From contig NC_080423.1 of NCBI RefSeq assembly GCF_029873635.1, positions 95,513,191 through 95,577,190 on the forward strand: DNA of 64,000 nt. The letters run 5' to 3'. The number at the start of each line of letters is the position of its first letter. Position 1 is the first letter of the stretch. The notes beneath the pieces are model-generated. The model saw only the letters and a list, made by a program, of their open reading frames with translations, was not told the DNA's origin and did no database searches. Shown piece by piece: positions 19,880 through 33,613 of this stretch. A program made the position numbers and the translations under genes. The stretch comes from Malania oleifera (taxonomy: Eukaryota > Streptophyta > Magnoliopsida > Santalales > Ximeniaceae).

Positions 19880-22800
19880 AGTACAAGCAACTAACCTGCT
19901 AGAAAAATAGAGGTTGGGATATTCCACAACCTTTGGAGCATCCTATTACAACAATTATCTCTCACATTCCTAAACATAGACATCCTCCCTCTAATGTCTT
20001 TTTTAATCAAGGCTAAAACTATCCAAACTGAATTACTATTACCAGCTAATCTTCTAATGTTTTGGTCCTTCCATATGTGATAAATAGCAGCATTGAAGGA
20101 GGTCTTTAACAGGTTATCGGTAAGGGAATTTTTTTTTGTGGCTGAAATGATCCGATCTAGCTCTTGAGCCCATCCACCAGTTAATCTGATAATACCATTA
20201 GAAGCAAGAATGCTTCTCCAAATTTCCATCGTCCAACTACATTTGAAGAGTTGGTGCTCAACACACTCCTCCTCAACACAACAGAAAGGACAATAAGTAT
20301 TAATATGATCATTCCAACAACATATTCTATCTGCAGTAGATAGTCTGTTCTTGGCAACAAGCCAAGCAATGAAGTTGTGTTTGGTGACCGATCCCCTCTA
20401 GATCACATTAAACCAGATCACCTTCTCACCAGGATTGGCCAGCAACTTATAACTTCTAGCGGTTGAGTAGCCCTGGTTATTCAAGATAGTCTCCCATAGA
20501 AGAAATCTGGATTTAAGAACACTTCTCCAATAACATGGCATCGGTCTCTTCACATCCAAGTCAAGCAAAGCGGTGTCCCTGCATTTATTAGAGTTTATCC
20601 ATCTACACCATAAAGAAGATTGGGGGAGATAGTGAAGTTTCCATAATAGCTTACCTATCATGGCAGCATTCCACAAATTCAAATCAAGAAGACCCAATCC
20701 TCCATTCTCTTTAGGACTACAAACATCTTGCCAATTAACCTTAGAGGTTCTGTTCAATTGAGATGAACTAGACCACAAGAACCTCCTAATCCTTTTATTG
20801 ATGTCATAGACAGTTTGTCTTGGTAGGAGATAGATTTGCATCCAATATGAAGCAACCGAAGAAAGGACAACTTTGGCCAATTGCAATCTGCCACTATAGC
20901 TAATATTCTTGGAACCCGATCCTTCAATCCTACTCATAACTTTGTCTGATAAGGTTTTACAGTCACAATTAGAGAGCCTTCTTGTGATGAGAGGAACACC
21001 CAAATATCTAAAGGGCAGGTTCCCTTCTTGAAAAGGGAGATGGTCAAAGATAAAATCTTTTTCACCAATAGTCAAACCAAAAAAGTAAACTTGGCTCTTA
21101 CTAGGATTAAATTGCATACCAGTGAGGGCAGAAAAATCATCGAGGGCACCTACAAGATAGAGGGCAGAATTACTATCCCCATGAGAAAATAAAATCAGAT
21201 CATCAGCAAAGTAGAGGTGAGTTATCTTATCAATTTTATAGCCTTTGTGGAAGATAAAATCAGGTCTAGAAGTTCTTTCTTGAAGAAGCCTATTTAAAGT
21301 CTCCATAACCATCACACAAAGGTAAGGGGATGAGGGGTCCCCTTGCCTAAGACCTTTTGCACCCTTAAAATACCCACAGAGTTCACCATTGAGAATAACA
21401 GAGTACCTGAGGGTAGAATAACATAACTTAATGCAGTCCTTCAAGACAGCTGGAACACGGATGACCTCTAGAATGTTGCTTATACAACTCCAATTTACTA
21501 AATCATAAGCTTTCATTAGGTCAATTTAATAGAAATTCTCTTACCAAAGCCTTTCCTGTGATAGTTGTGCATTAACTATTGACACAAAAATACATTTTCA
21601 ATTATATTTCATCCTTTCAAAAATGTAGCTTGATAATAACTAAACAAACTTAGCAGAAAGATATTTACTTTGTTAGCCACCAACTTAGAAATGACCTTGT
21701 ATAAGATATTGCAACATAAAATAGGTCTGAAGTCCTTTAAAGATCGACAATTGGAGTTTTAGGAACCAAGGATATTAGAGTGGAGTCGATAGCTTTAAGC
21801 ATCTTTCTAGAAGAGAAAAAGTCAATAACTGCCTCCACTACATCATCACCCACAACTAACCAAGCATTTTTTTTTTTCAAAAGGCTATTGAAACCATAAG
21901 GTCCTGGAGCTTTAAAATCATCAATATCCATTATAACTTTAAAGATGTCATCTCTTCAAAATAAAGGAATGAGGGAAGGGATTGAGGAGACATCCTCTGG
22001 AAAAAGGGAAGAGAACCTGGATTGGTTATTTATTCTCGCGGTGTTGGTACCCAATAGTTTAGCATAAAAATCAACAATATGATCTCTGATCAGATCCTCA
22101 TCCTCCATCAAGACCACGGTTTCATTATAAATCATTCTAATAGAATTTAGAACTTTTCTTATCATCAAGGAATTGAAGAAAATTCTATTGTTACTATCTC
22201 CTTCTTTCAACCAAAGATTCCTTGACTTTTGTTTGAGGAGGACCTCTTCATGTCGGCTGTTACAAATAAGTGAATCCATGATGTTCCTTTCTTCCTATCT
22301 AAGAACATAATTAGTGGGGTCATCTTCTAGCAGATTTTGAATCTCAACCAATTTAATCCTAGCTTGCTTCACAAGGGCGCTAATGTTTCCAAACCCATCT
22401 TTGTTAAGCCTTCTGAGCTTAGGCTTCAAAGCTTTTAGCTTGGAAACAACTTTAAACATAGGAGTGCCAACAACCTCCATTCCAAGAGTCAGCAATGATA
22501 CTCAAGAATTCTTCATTGTTGGTTCAAAAACTGAAGAACCTGAACATACTTTTCTTTCTCCCACTCTGGTCATAGAATTTAATAACACAAGGAGAGTGAT
22601 CTGAGACCCATGGGGGATGAAATCCACAGGAAAAAAAAAGGGTAAGGAAGCAACCCACTTAGAATTTATGAAGCACCTGTCTATTTTACTAGCCTTAAGA
22701 GTGGAACCACTGCTTTTGTTAGACTAGGAGAAGATAGGGCCAATATAGGGGGGCTCAATTAAATCAATACTATCCAATAGGTTATTCAACCCATTCATAC

Positions 22801-23273
22801 CTTTTGTCCATCCCGTATTGCTCACAATTCTTTCTACCGAAGAACGAATTTCATTGAAGTCTCCAGTCAGAAGCCAAGGCATTCCATTAACAATCTGCCT
22901 TGAAGAGTTGCTAAGATCCTCCTAGAGAGATCTTCTATCAACTTCTCTATTCAAACCATAAATTGCAGAAAGGACCCATGGATTAGCCCCCACTTGGTTG
23001 ACTAAGCAGTGTATTGACTTGTTGCTGCACCTCAGCATAGAGATATTAATATCTGTACTTTTCCAAAAAACCCATATTCTACCCAATGGGCTATACTGAT
23101 AGTTATGGAGGAACTCCCTATTTAAAAATGGTTGAGAAGTTACCCATTCAGCACGATCCTCCTTTATTTTATGCTTTACCAAAATAAAAATATTAGGAGA
23201 TTGGGCTAGGGCCCACCTCCCTTTGCTTGGGGCTTCTATTTAAGCCCCTCACATTCCATGACAAAATAATCAT
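19880..23273 (-). pseudogene. LINE ORF2: endonuclease, reverse transcriptase, zf-RVT
   Basis: The ORF starts near 23273 with an ILSWNVRGLNRSPKQR-type motif, the opening of the L1 apurinic-type endonuclease, which continues to about 22600. The reverse transcriptase follows: KAPGPYGFNS near 21900, GLRQGDPSSPYL near 21340, and the catalytic YFADD at 21213-21199. The C-terminal zf-RVT region spans about 20400-19900 (NSLTDNLLK, IWKDQNIRR). Several frameshifts and stops break it, including around 21516-21740, 22280, 22900 and 20397. The longest open piece is 20398-21516 (372 codons). In an active LINE this protein nicks target DNA and reverse-transcribes the LINE RNA; this copy is dead. Confidence 0.88.
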
Positions 23274-23360
23274 GGGTCTAGGGGTTTAGATAACTCCCCA
23301 CCCCCTTCCTTCAACCCCAAATTTGAATCTTCTAAATCAGGATCCTCTTTCAGTGTACCA

Positions 23361-23678
23361 TGTAGAGACCCGAAGAATTATAGTAATTAAATCATACAAG
23401 GAAAAGGGAAGAAAAATGGACTCACAAGGTCTCATCAAGGAACACAGGGTTCTCGTCGACTAGTATCCTTCTTCAACTCATCGACGTGGACACGTGTCTC
23501 GTCGACGAAAATTTATCGAGAAGGGCTTTAACGAAGCTTGAAGTTCGTCGATGAAGGATTCATGTTTGGCAACTAACTTCCCTCATGGACTTATCGACGA
23601 GGTGACGTGTCTCGTCGACGAATCCAAGTTTATAAATATGCCTAAATCAGATTTTTCAACGAGAATTTGTGCAGAAAC

Positions 23679-23747
<69 letters not shown>

Positions 23748-24151
23748 AAACTGACCCTCTCCCCTACTCTCTATGATTCTGGCTTTTTTTTTTACCGGTT
23801 CGATGATCAGAAGCCGCCACGCTACTCTTGGGAAGATTATCTTCAAGTCTGCTGGAGTAGATCGTTGGTTAGGCCAACTTGGGCACCATCCCAAAATATG
23901 GGTAAGTTGAATATTTGGGTATTTTCAGTTTTATTGGACTTATTTGAGTTTAAATTTGAGTAATATGGGAATATACTGGAGTTTTGTGAAATAAATTAGG
24001 ATATTATATTTTCAGGAATAGGGTATTTTTGGGACCTTGCAGACATGGGTTGGGGACTCCAGTGAATATTTTCAGGAGCCCAGTTAAATTATAATTCAGA
24101 AAATTTATGAGTATATAGGTTTGGGGAAATATAGTTGATTTATTGAAAATA

Positions 24152-24186
<35 letters not shown>

Positions 24187-25565
24187 TCAGGATTTTGGGA
24201 ATAGAACGCTGTGAGCGTGAGGATTAAGTTGGGGGCGAGCCTCCTAACTAGTTAGGAAAGAAATATGCTATGCTAGTAAATTCAGAAATATTATTAGTAA
24301 ATTATAGTATTTGTTTATTAAGATACATGGTATAAATTATACAGTTTTACAGATTTCAAAACATGAGTTTTATTAATTGTGTGGCTTAAGTAGATATTCG
24401 ATTAGTACAGAATTTGTATAGTTTTCAAAATATCATGATTTACAGTGTATATATATAGACAAATATATTTACCAAATAGATATTTTACAGATATTATACA
24501 GACCAGTATTTTATACTAATTACAGAATATCATGCTTTCCAAAACCATAACACTCAAATATTACAGATTATTGAGTTAGATATTACAGTCAAATATTATA
24601 ATATTTTCAGATCAGATTTATAGTGTTATGGTTATTTTGGAATCATGATGAAAAAGTAGGATATCTATAGAAATAGTATATACAGTATTAGACCCTGATG
24701 AACTAAGAAATGTTCAGTTAGCAGAGCACAGTACCGTTTCTATTTTCATATCAGAATGCAACCACATATCTCAGATAGTATGTGGATTCCGTCAAATCAT
24801 GTCTATGGAGAGATTGCAGTCTCCCCAATGTTTCTGGTTGAGGAGGATGGTCTGATGAGGTAGTTACCAGTTCCGAGCTTAGGAAAGGTTGCAGTTTGGC
24901 TGGACTGAGAATTGGTAGAGTACAGTTGACTTACCTAATAGGCCAACTAGGATTAAGTCCCGCCTACGGGCCGCACAACCCTGTCATGAGAGGTTAAATC
25001 ATAATGTACAGTCTTCCAGGGTAAAACCTCAGTTATGTATATGTATACAGATTTACAGAATATCAGTAATATAGTATGATACTAAAAGTATGAAAAGTAG
25101 AATACTCAGATATTACAGTTATACTTTAAACTATGATAAATACAAGTTATACTATATATTGATTTACCAACTTATACAGTTTTAGATATTGTCATTATTA
25201 TATTTACGAAACTTAGTCACCACACACTAGTAATAGCATATTTCCTCTTATTGAGCGTTATCTCATCCCAGTGGTTTAACATTTTTCAGGTGATCCAACT
25301 AGGTGAGCAGAACAGGCTCGCAGATAAAGATATCTTTTATTTTGCCATGTTTATAGGGTAAGAATATTTAGGGGATTATATTTTTGAGTAGATGATATTG
25401 GGTGTATGACTTTATGTTTTCTGCTGCATAGGTGTGTCAATTTGTGTAAAGGGATACCTTAGTGCCCATCTGGGGCCTAAGATGTTATAGCAGGAATTAC
25501 AAGGGGGTCAAAGTAATTTATATTTTATATGAAAAAAAATGGTGTAATTTTTTTGGGTCGTTACA
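23361..25565 (+). repeat. G1 5' LTR
   Basis: It runs TGTAGAGACCC...GGTCGTTACA, 2,205 bp, paired with 39871-42149. Order: palindrome array (23451-23623), TATAAATA (23631-23638), CT microsatellite (about 23683-23746), then an AT-rich R/U5 with a TA repeat near 24155-24181. It differs from the 3' LTR mainly by transitions and microsatellite length. Confidence 0.9.
23451..23638 (+). promoter_or_regulatory. Palindrome array plus TATA box, G1 5' LTR
   Basis: About six TCGTCGACGA-type sites lie at 23451-23623, ending 7 bp before TATAAATA (23631-23638). The 3' LTR has the matching array at about 39938-40133 and a TATA box at 40141-40148. Confidence 0.7.
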
Positions 25566-25568
25566 GTT

Positions 25569-25580
25569 TGGTATCAGAGC
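25569..25580 (+). other. G1 primer-binding site
   Basis: TGGTATCAGAGC, complementary to the initiator tRNA-Met 3' end, lies three bases after the 5' LTR. Confidence 0.9.
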
Positions 25581-25922
25581 CTAGGTTGCTAGGTTCTATA
25601 AACTCTAGAGTACAGCTAAAAATAATACCAGAATATAGGAATGAAATATAAAGAAGAGTGGAATAGGATATCAGTGAGTTAAAATTGGGGAATTAGGATG
25701 AGAATTTAGGATTTTGTTCTGTGGTTTGGAGGTAGAGTTTTAGGGTGATTTCTGTGATTTTCTTGGGGTGACGATTCTAGGAAAACCATAGTAAACTATC
25801 ATTGAATTCTATTTCCATATGGTAGGGCCAAACCTTAAATTAGTGATAAGAGGTAAAGGGTATTTTAGTTAAAATAGTATTGTAAGGTTTAGATTCTCAG
25901 AATAATTTGGTAATATTCCAAG

Positions 25923-26323
25923 ATGGACCCAGGAGGTAGTAGCGCTCATACTAGTGGTGACAACGGAGCAGGGCCTTCTGGTGTAGGAGGCGGGGATTCA
26001 GATACTGTGTTACACAGTATGGCTCAGTAGGTTATGGCTGAGATTTTCCGGAGTTCCAAAGAGTGGGGAAGTCCATCTACAGCTCAGGGGTGCACGATAG
26101 AAAAATTTACGAAGATGAACCCACCAGCATTTTCAAGAACGGTTGATCCTGCAGTTGCGGAGAACTGGATGCAGGAAATAGAGAAGATTTTGACGGTGCT
26201 TCACTGCACCGATGAGCAGAGGATCCTTTATGCCATGTATAAGTTGACAGGGGAGGCCAAGAGATGGTGGACAACCACTAGATTACTAGAGGAGCATAGA
26301 TCAATTCCAGTGTCGATGACCTG
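25923..26323 (+). pseudogene. G1 gag, N-terminal part
   Basis: The gag starts MDPGGSSAHTSGDNGAGPSG at 25923. An in-frame TAG lies at about 26028 (Q-to-stop relative to G2), after which the frame continues open. It includes NWMQEIEKILTVLHCT and LTGEAKRWW, the conserved core of the plant gypsy gag domain. It is cut after PVSMTC by the G2 insertion and resumes at 35512. Gag would form the particle and bind RNA. Not functional. Confidence 0.88.
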
Positions 26324-26596
26324 TGTAATAATCCGAGGAATTTTTCAGCATCTCATCGACGAATACAGGGGATTCTTCGACGAGGATATAAGAGGAGCTC
26401 GTTGACAAGGACAGGTTTCGTCAACGAGAAGATACCAAGAGAGGTTTTGGGCAGTCTGAAATTCGTCGACGAGGAAGTAAGATTCTTCAACGAAATCACT
26501 TAAGAACTCATCGATGAGATGACGTGTCTCATCGACGAATTCGGGCCTATAAATAGTGAAAACCAGGTTTAATTTGTAAAAAAAATGTTGTAAATC

Positions 26597-26636
<40 letters not shown>

Positions 26637-27007
26637 ACTCTTTCTCTAAACACCTCTCCCTCCTTCTCTCTTCGATTTCGGCCCCGTTTCTTGCTAGATT
26701 GAAAATCCAAGGTCATTATGACACTCCTGGTGAAGTTCTCTACAAGACTGCTGGAGCTAATAGTTGGAGGAATTGGTTTGGAATTCATCCCAAATTCAGG
26801 GTAAAGTGTTTTATTCAGAATCTGTTTTCCTTGCAGTTATAGGAAATGGTGTATGCAAGAAAATACTGATATTTTATTATAAGGGATGTCGTTTTCAAGG
26901 TGTTGAGTGGAAAACCCTGCGGGAGTAGGGCCAAAGTCCAGTGAGGGCTTTTCAGAAACTAGGTAAGGGAAATATGCTATGCTATGAGACTTACTTATGC
27001 TATTAGA

Positions 27008-27056
<49 letters not shown>

Positions 27057-27248
27057 TGTATACCAGTTATTATATATAATATGAATTTTTAAAGTATATG
27101 TGTGGCCTAAGTAGATATTATCTGATATGGAGTTTTGTACAGTTTTCCAGTATATCAAGTTATACATATATAGTTAGATGTTTATAGAGTTAATACAGAC
27201 AGAATATGTATACATATACAATTTTTATTCAGATGATTACACAGACAG

Positions 27249-27294
<46 letters not shown>

Positions 27295-27406
27295 CAACAT
27301 ACAAATGTTTATTCAAATTGGTATATATATAATGTTTACAGAATGTTATGTTTTCCTAAATACCATAACACTCAAAGTATATAGGCAGATTATACAGATA
27401 GAAGAT
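26324..27406 (+). repeat. G2 5' LTR, interrupted and 3'-truncated
   Basis: It starts TGTAATAATCC and carries eight palindrome-type sites (about 26350-26540), TATAAATA (26548-26555), a CT microsatellite (about 26599-26632) and TA repeats (about 27008-27052 and 27248-27291). It matches the 3' LTR at 33776 onward and stops at CAGATAGAAGAT, where LTR-L3 begins. The 3' LTR continues past the matching point. Confidence 0.85.
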
Positions 27407-27668
27407 TGTAGAGACCCAAACCTTTAAAAATTGGATTCATCGACGAAGGATCACATTTGTCAACAAAGTCCTTCAGAGCATCGTCGATGAAATTCAGAGC
27501 CACATCGACGAGAGAATGCCGAGGGGTTTTGGGAGGTTCTCGGGAAATCCTCGTCGACAAAATTCAAGGCCTCGTCAACGAAGACGTCGCCTCGTCGACG
27601 AATTGGACAAAGTTAAAGGCCCTATAAATTTCCCATTTGAGTTGCTTAGGAGCTACGCTTCTCCCAAT

Positions 27669-27703
<35 letters not shown>

Positions 27704-28732
27704 ACATACGAATCTCTCTCTCTCTCTAGAATTCTTCGTCGTTCATCGTCCGTTTCCAAAAACGGAGGGTACTACATGGATCAAAAGAGAAAACTCTACA
27801 ATTTCAGCAGATCGGATCGTCGTTTCGAAGATTTTTGTGTTTTTCCCAAAAGTCGAGGTAGAGATCTAATCTTATTTTTGATTAGATATTTGGATAGTAG
27901 TCAAAGTTGTAGTAAGATTTTGTTCTGTGGTTTTAGGTTTTCGGGATCCCGGGTTGTCGATTTGGACCGTGTTCGTACGAAATTTTATTTCGAATATAAG
28001 GTAAGGGGAATTTGATTACAACAGCATTTTTGGAAAACTAAACCGCTAAAAAGCTAGTTTATATTATTATGTATGATTTAACTACTTATTTGCTAAATTC
28101 TATTGAGTAGAAATGTCGATTTTATGATTTTATGAGTTTTGGTAAAAACAAGGATTTCGGCGTATGATCTCCAAACTTTACAAAAATCAGTTATTTGCAT
28201 TTATACTATAGAAAGAGATGCTCGAATCCTTTACTTATTCATTTAAATGATGTTTACTTGATTTATATCATTTAGCGGGTTTTTGGATTAAATTTGTGTG
28301 ATATATGTTGAAATGGAAATGAATGGATTTTCTATACTATTGATATAGAATATGGGAACGAAGTTCCAATTTGTTATACTGGGAATGTGATAAACGAAGG
28401 CCGGTGATACACCGAGCTTAATCAGTAAACAAAGAGGGGTAAACTGAGTGGAAAGGCGCTGGTTTGAACCCAATGTGATTATCTTAAGTTGTGAAAAATA
28501 ATGGAATTGCATAGGTTACTGTTTTGCTATAAATTGTATATATGATACTGGAACCACAGCTTGTGACCAAAAGAGGTTGAAAGAAACTTCAGTAAAAGGG
28601 GTTGAAAAATACTCTAGTTCGGGGGTTGAAATAAACTCCTAGGGCTAGGTACTGATGCTGGCAGTACAGTATAACCATACATGAGAAATTAGTATGGGTA
28701 CGTTAGATGGTCGACCTACGAGGAGTTAGTAA
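27407..28732 (+). mobile_element. Gypsy LTR fragment (L3) inside the G2 5' LTR
   Basis: It starts TGTAGAGACCC and follows LTR-C (664-2752) closely for about 1.3 kb: array (about 27435-27602), TATAAAT (27623-27629), CT repeat (about 27671-27702), then shared AAACCGCTAAAAAG sequence. At about 28732 it jumps to GCTAGGTTCTGTAAACTCTAGAG, which in G1 lies just after the primer-binding site. The last 700 bp or so of L3, the rest of the G2 5' LTR and the G2 primer-binding site are therefore deleted. Confidence 0.8.
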
Positions 28733-29040
28733 GCTGCTAGGTTCTGTAAACTCTAGAGTGCTGCGGAAAACAATACTAGAATTTAGGAAAGGAATTGACG
28801 TTTTGTTCTATGACCCGAATACAGGACTTTCATAGTAGTTTCCTTGTTTTTCCTGGGGTGACGATTCCAGGAAAATTATAGTAAACTGTTGACGAGTCAT
28901 GTGTTTAGATTGCAGGATTTGATTTGGGGTCAAGAACAGGAAGGATTGTTAATAGAGAATCCTGAAGTTTTAGTTGAATAGAATAAGTTAGGTATGTATA
29001 GGAAATAGGATTTTGAAACGGTGTTTTGTGTGTTTGCAGG

Positions 29041-30090
29041 ATGGACCTAGGGGGTAGTAGCGCTCACACTAGTGGAGATTATGGAGCGGGTCCTTCTGGC
29101 GCAGGCGGCGGAGATTCAGATACTGTGCTACGTAGTGTGGCTCAGCAAGTTATGGCTGAGATTGCTCGGAGCACTAGGGAATAGGGAAGTCCATTGCTGT
29201 CTCAGGGATGTACCGTAGAGAAATTTTTGAAATTGAACCCGCTGGCGTTTTCTAGAGCAGCTGACCCTGCAGTGGCGAAGAACTGGTTGCAGGAGGTAGA
29301 GAAGATTCTGACAGTTCTTCACTGCACCAATGAGCAGAGAGTCTTATATGCCACGTACAGACTGACGGGGGAGGCCAAGAGATGGTGGACAGCCATCAGA
29401 TTGTTGGAGAAGCAGAGGGCAATTCCAGTACCCATGACCTGGGCTTGACTCAGGTATGTGTTCTTTGATATATATTATCCTGCCTCGGTCAGAGAGGCTC
29501 TGATACAAGAGTTTCTATGTTTGTCCCAGGGATCATTGACAGTCCAACAGTACTAAGTAAAATTTATTGAGCTATCACGTTTCTGCCTGTATATCGTCCC
29601 CGATGAAGTAAAGAAGGCCATAATGTTTGAGAGGAATTTGAGGCGAGATATTTACAAGTAGGTGGCGATACTGAGGATCCAGGATTTTGCAGAGTTGGTT
29701 GAGAGGGTCATTATAGCAAAGGAGAGTCTGCCGAAAGAGACTAAGACATAGAGTCAGAAGAAGAGAACCGCACACTCGAGCTTTCAGGCGGGCCCCAGCC
29801 GAGGCCCTTGGATAGGAGGTAGATCTAGCGGAGGTCAGAGACAGATGGTAGAGCAGGGTGAATTTCAAGGTGGTCAGCCTCCCACCATTTATCCTAGATG
29901 TGAACGGAGACACCTTGGTAAGTTCCGGCTAGGGGAGAATGTCTGTTATCGCTACGAGAGGCCCGGTTATATGGCTCGATCCTTTCATATGCCACCAGAT
30001 TATGTACTGGATCCTAGGTCATTTTGAGGTGGATATCAAGCGCCTCACGGAGGCCAGCAGAGGAATACTACGCCGACGAGGGTCTATACG
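29041..30090 (+). pseudogene. G2 gag
   Basis: The frame starts MDLGGSSAHTSGDYGAGPSG at 29041, the G1 counterpart. The core NWLQEVEKILTVLHCT and LTGEAKRWW is present at about 29280-29400. Stops include TAG at 29182-29184 (W-to-stop) and TGA at 29446-29448 (R-to-stop relative to the G1 continuation). The zinc-knuckle region near 29940-29985 reads VCYRYERPGYMARSF, with the second Cys, the His and the last Cys lost. Dead copy of the particle protein. Confidence 0.85.
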
Positions 30091-33000
30091 TTGACGCCGA
30101 GAGACGCCAATACGGCTAGAGACGTGGTCACAGGTACCCTTACTGCTTTACCATATAAAATTATTATTTTGTTTGATACAGGTGCTACCCACTCTTTTAT
30201 ATTGGCGGGGTATGTTAGAATAACTGGGGTAGAAACACAGCTATTAGATGTAGAATTATCTGTGGGTACACGGATGGGATCTGTGGTAAAAATGCAGGAA
30301 AATGCTTCAAAATTTTCCAGTAAGTATTCAGGAAAGAGTGCTATTAGCCGATCTTGTGGTTCTAGATATGCAAGGGTTTGATATGATACTGGGCATGGAC
30401 TGGCTAGCTACTCATTACGCTAGCATAGATTGCCACCAAAAAGAAGTAATTTTTAAACCCCCGAATAAGTAAGAATACAGATTTGTGGGTTCACGTATAC
30501 ATGCCTCATCATAGCTGGTATCGGCTATTCAGGTGAGGAGATTGCTACAGGATGTCTGCCAGGGGTATGTTGCATACATAAAAGAATTTTCAAAGGAAGA
30601 ATTGAGACAAGCTGACATACTAGTAGTGAGGGAATTCCCAGATGTCTTTCTAGAAGAATTGTCTAGTTTGCCGCCTAACCGTGAAATTGAGTTTACTGTA
30701 AATCTGTTGCCAGGATCTGCACTAGTATCTAAAGCACCATACCATATAGCTCCAGACGATTTGAAAGAATTGAAAGATTAGTTACAGGAATTGTTGGACA
30801 AAGGGTTTATCAGGCCTAGTGTGTCGCCTTGGGGAGTGCCAATTTTGTTTGTGAACAAGAAAGATGGAACCATAAGATTGTGCATTGATTATAGGGAGAT
30901 AAAAAAACTAACAATTAAAAATAAATATCCTCTCCCTAGGATCGATGATTTATTTGATCAGCTACAAGGGACCCAGGTTTACTCTAAAATTGACTTGCGG
31001 TCGAGTTACCATCAAGTGAAAGTTAGAGTAGAGGATATTTCAAAGACCGAATTTCGAAGACGATATGGGCATTACGAGTTCTTGGTGATTCCATTTGGGT
31101 TGACTAACTCACCAACAGTATTCATGGATTTAATGAATCGAGTGTTTCATCAATATTTGGACCAATTTGTGGTTGTCTTCATTGATGATATACTGGTCTA
31201 CTCGATGAGTTTTGAGGAGCATGAACATCATTTAAGGCTGGTGTTGTAGATATTAAAAGAAAGGAAATTGTACGCAAAATTCAAGAAATGTGAGTTCTGG
31301 CTCAGGCAAGTTACCTTTCTCGGCCATGTGATCTCTGAAGCAGGTGTATCAGTTGATCCGAGTAAAATAGAGGCGGTAGTAAGTTGGGAAAGGCCAGGTA
31401 GTGTTCAAGAGGTCAGGAGTTTTCTGAGATTAGCAGGCTAGTACCAGTGCTTCGTAGATGGCTTCTCCAGACTATCAGGTCCATTAACACGGTTTACGAG
31501 AAAAAATACGAAGTTTAATTGGACCGACGACTGTGAACAGAGTTTTCAGAAGTTAAAGCGGCGGTTAGTTTCAGCTCCAGTATTAGCTATTTTATTAGGG
31601 GATGACGGATTTGTAATATACGGTGATGCCTCTTTGAAGGGTCTTGGATGTGTGTTGATGTAGTACGACAGGGATATTGCATATGCATCTAGACAGCTTA
31701 AAGAATATGAGAAGAATTATATTGTCCATGATTTAGAGCTTGCTGTGGTGGTGTATGCTCTCAAGATCTAGAGGCATTACCTATATGGTGGAAAGTGCGA
31801 AATTTTTACGGATCACAAGAGCCTGAAATATTTCTTCACCCCAAAAGAGTTGAATATGAGGTAAAGAAGGTGGTTAGAACTTATTAAATACTATGATTGC
31901 ACGATTAGTTACCATCCAGGGAAGGAAAATGTAGTGGCAGATGCTTTGAGCAGGAAATCAGGGAGACCCGTACTAGCAGCTATGGAGATTCAACACTTAA
32001 TTCTGATGGATTTGGATAGGCTCAACATAGAATTGATAGAGGAGAGTCCTTTGGCATTCATTGCCAATCTAGTGGTTTAGCCTACGTTATATTAGAGGAT
32101 TAAAGCAGCTCAGGGTGATGATGCAGAGTTGGCAGAGGTAATGGCTAGGGTGCGAGATGGTCAAGGTGAGGAATTCAGTATATCAAATGATGGAGCCTTG
32201 CGATTCCACACTAGGCTCTATGTTCTTGCAGATACCGATATCAGGAGAATTATATTAGAGGAGGCTCATAGATCCCTATACACCGTACATCTATGTAGCA
32301 CTAAAATCTATCGGGATCTGCGGGAGTACTTTTGGTGGAGGGAAATGAAGAGAGAGATAGCTGAATTTCTACAATAGTGCTTGACGTGCCAGCAGGTTAA
32401 AGCTGAGCACCAAAGACTAGCAAGGCAGTTGCAGCCATTATTTATTCCAAAATGGAAGTGGGATCACGTTTCGATGGATTTCATTACGGGATTACCATCA
32501 GTGCATCAGGGGTTGAATGCAATTTGGGTGGTTACGGATCGTTTGACGAAGACCGCTCATTTTATCCCTATTAAAATCGGCTATTCCATGGATAAATTGG
32601 CAGAGATATATGTTCAAAAGATAGTTCATGTTAATGGAATACCAGTATCCATAGTCTTGAACCGAGACCCTTAGTTTACTTCACGGTTTTGGAAAAGTTT
32701 TCAAGAGGCTATGGGTACACAGTTAGCATTTAGCACTGCTTTTCACCCTTGAACAAATGGGTAGACTGAGAGGATAATTCAGACCCTAGAAGATATGCTT
32801 CATGCTTGTGTGCTGGATTTCGGGGGTAGCTGGACTTAGTTTCTACCACTAGTTTAATTTGCTTATAATAATAGCTACCAGGCTAGTATCAGCATGGTTC
32901 CATACGAGGCATTGTATGGTAGGAGATGTCGTTCTCCTCTCTTCTGGGACGAGGTAGGCGAAAGGCGAATTTTGGATCCAGAGATAGTACAGCAAGCTTG

Positions 33001-33522
33001 TGACAAGGTTTGACTAATTAAAGAAAAAATTAGTATCGTGTAGAGTCGACAGAAAAGCTACGCAGACACTCGCCGCAGAGAACTAGAGTTTGATGTGGGA
33101 GATCGAGTATTTTTTAAGATAGCTCCTCTAAAAGGAGTTACGAGATTTGGAAAGAAGGGCAAGGTGAACCCTAGGTATATTGGCCCTTTTTGAGATACTA
33201 TAGAGAATAGGGTCAGTTGCCTATAGGTTAGCTTTGTCACCAGCTTTGGCTCGAATTCATGACATGTTTCATGTTGCTATGTTAAAGAAACATGTCCCAA
33301 ACCCATCTCACATCATCAGCTATGCAAAGATAGAACTTAAGGATTCGTTGGCTTATGAAGAAGCACCAGTACAGATCTTGGATAAGAAGACACAGACATT
33401 GTGCACAAAAGAAATTTCGTTAGTAAAATTTTTGTGGAAAAATCATACTATAGAGGAAGCTACTTAGGAACTCGAGGAGCATATCAGACAGAGATACCCG
33501 CAGTTGTTCCAAAAGAAGTAGT
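30091..33522 (+). pseudogene. G2 pol: protease, RT, RNase H, integrase, chromodomain-like end
   Basis: Protease: LFDTGATHSF, catalytic DTG intact at 30175-30183. Reverse transcriptase: [15 protein letters not shown] from about 30795 and the catalytic FIDD at 31178-31189. RNase H: about 31560-31960, with [10 protein letters not shown] and a [15 protein letters not shown] end. Integrase: the zinc-binding region around 32250-32400 (EAHRSLYTVH...CLTCQQ), then the core from WDHVSMDF to AFHP near 32750. The C-terminus (YADTRRRELEFDVGDRVFF, then AT.ELEEHIRQ) resembles a Tekay-type chromodomain tail. More than a dozen stops, mostly TAG, plus a frameshift in protease (about 30300) and one near 33185 break it. 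Order PR-RT-RH-INT is typical of Ty3/gypsy. Confidence 0.9.
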
Positions 33523-33613
33523 GATAGCAAGTAAAGTATAAGTAGTTAGATAAAGTTTCTTTTGTAGGTACATGTATTGAATTAGTTAGTAGGTGAACTT
33601 TTAATTTTATTTG

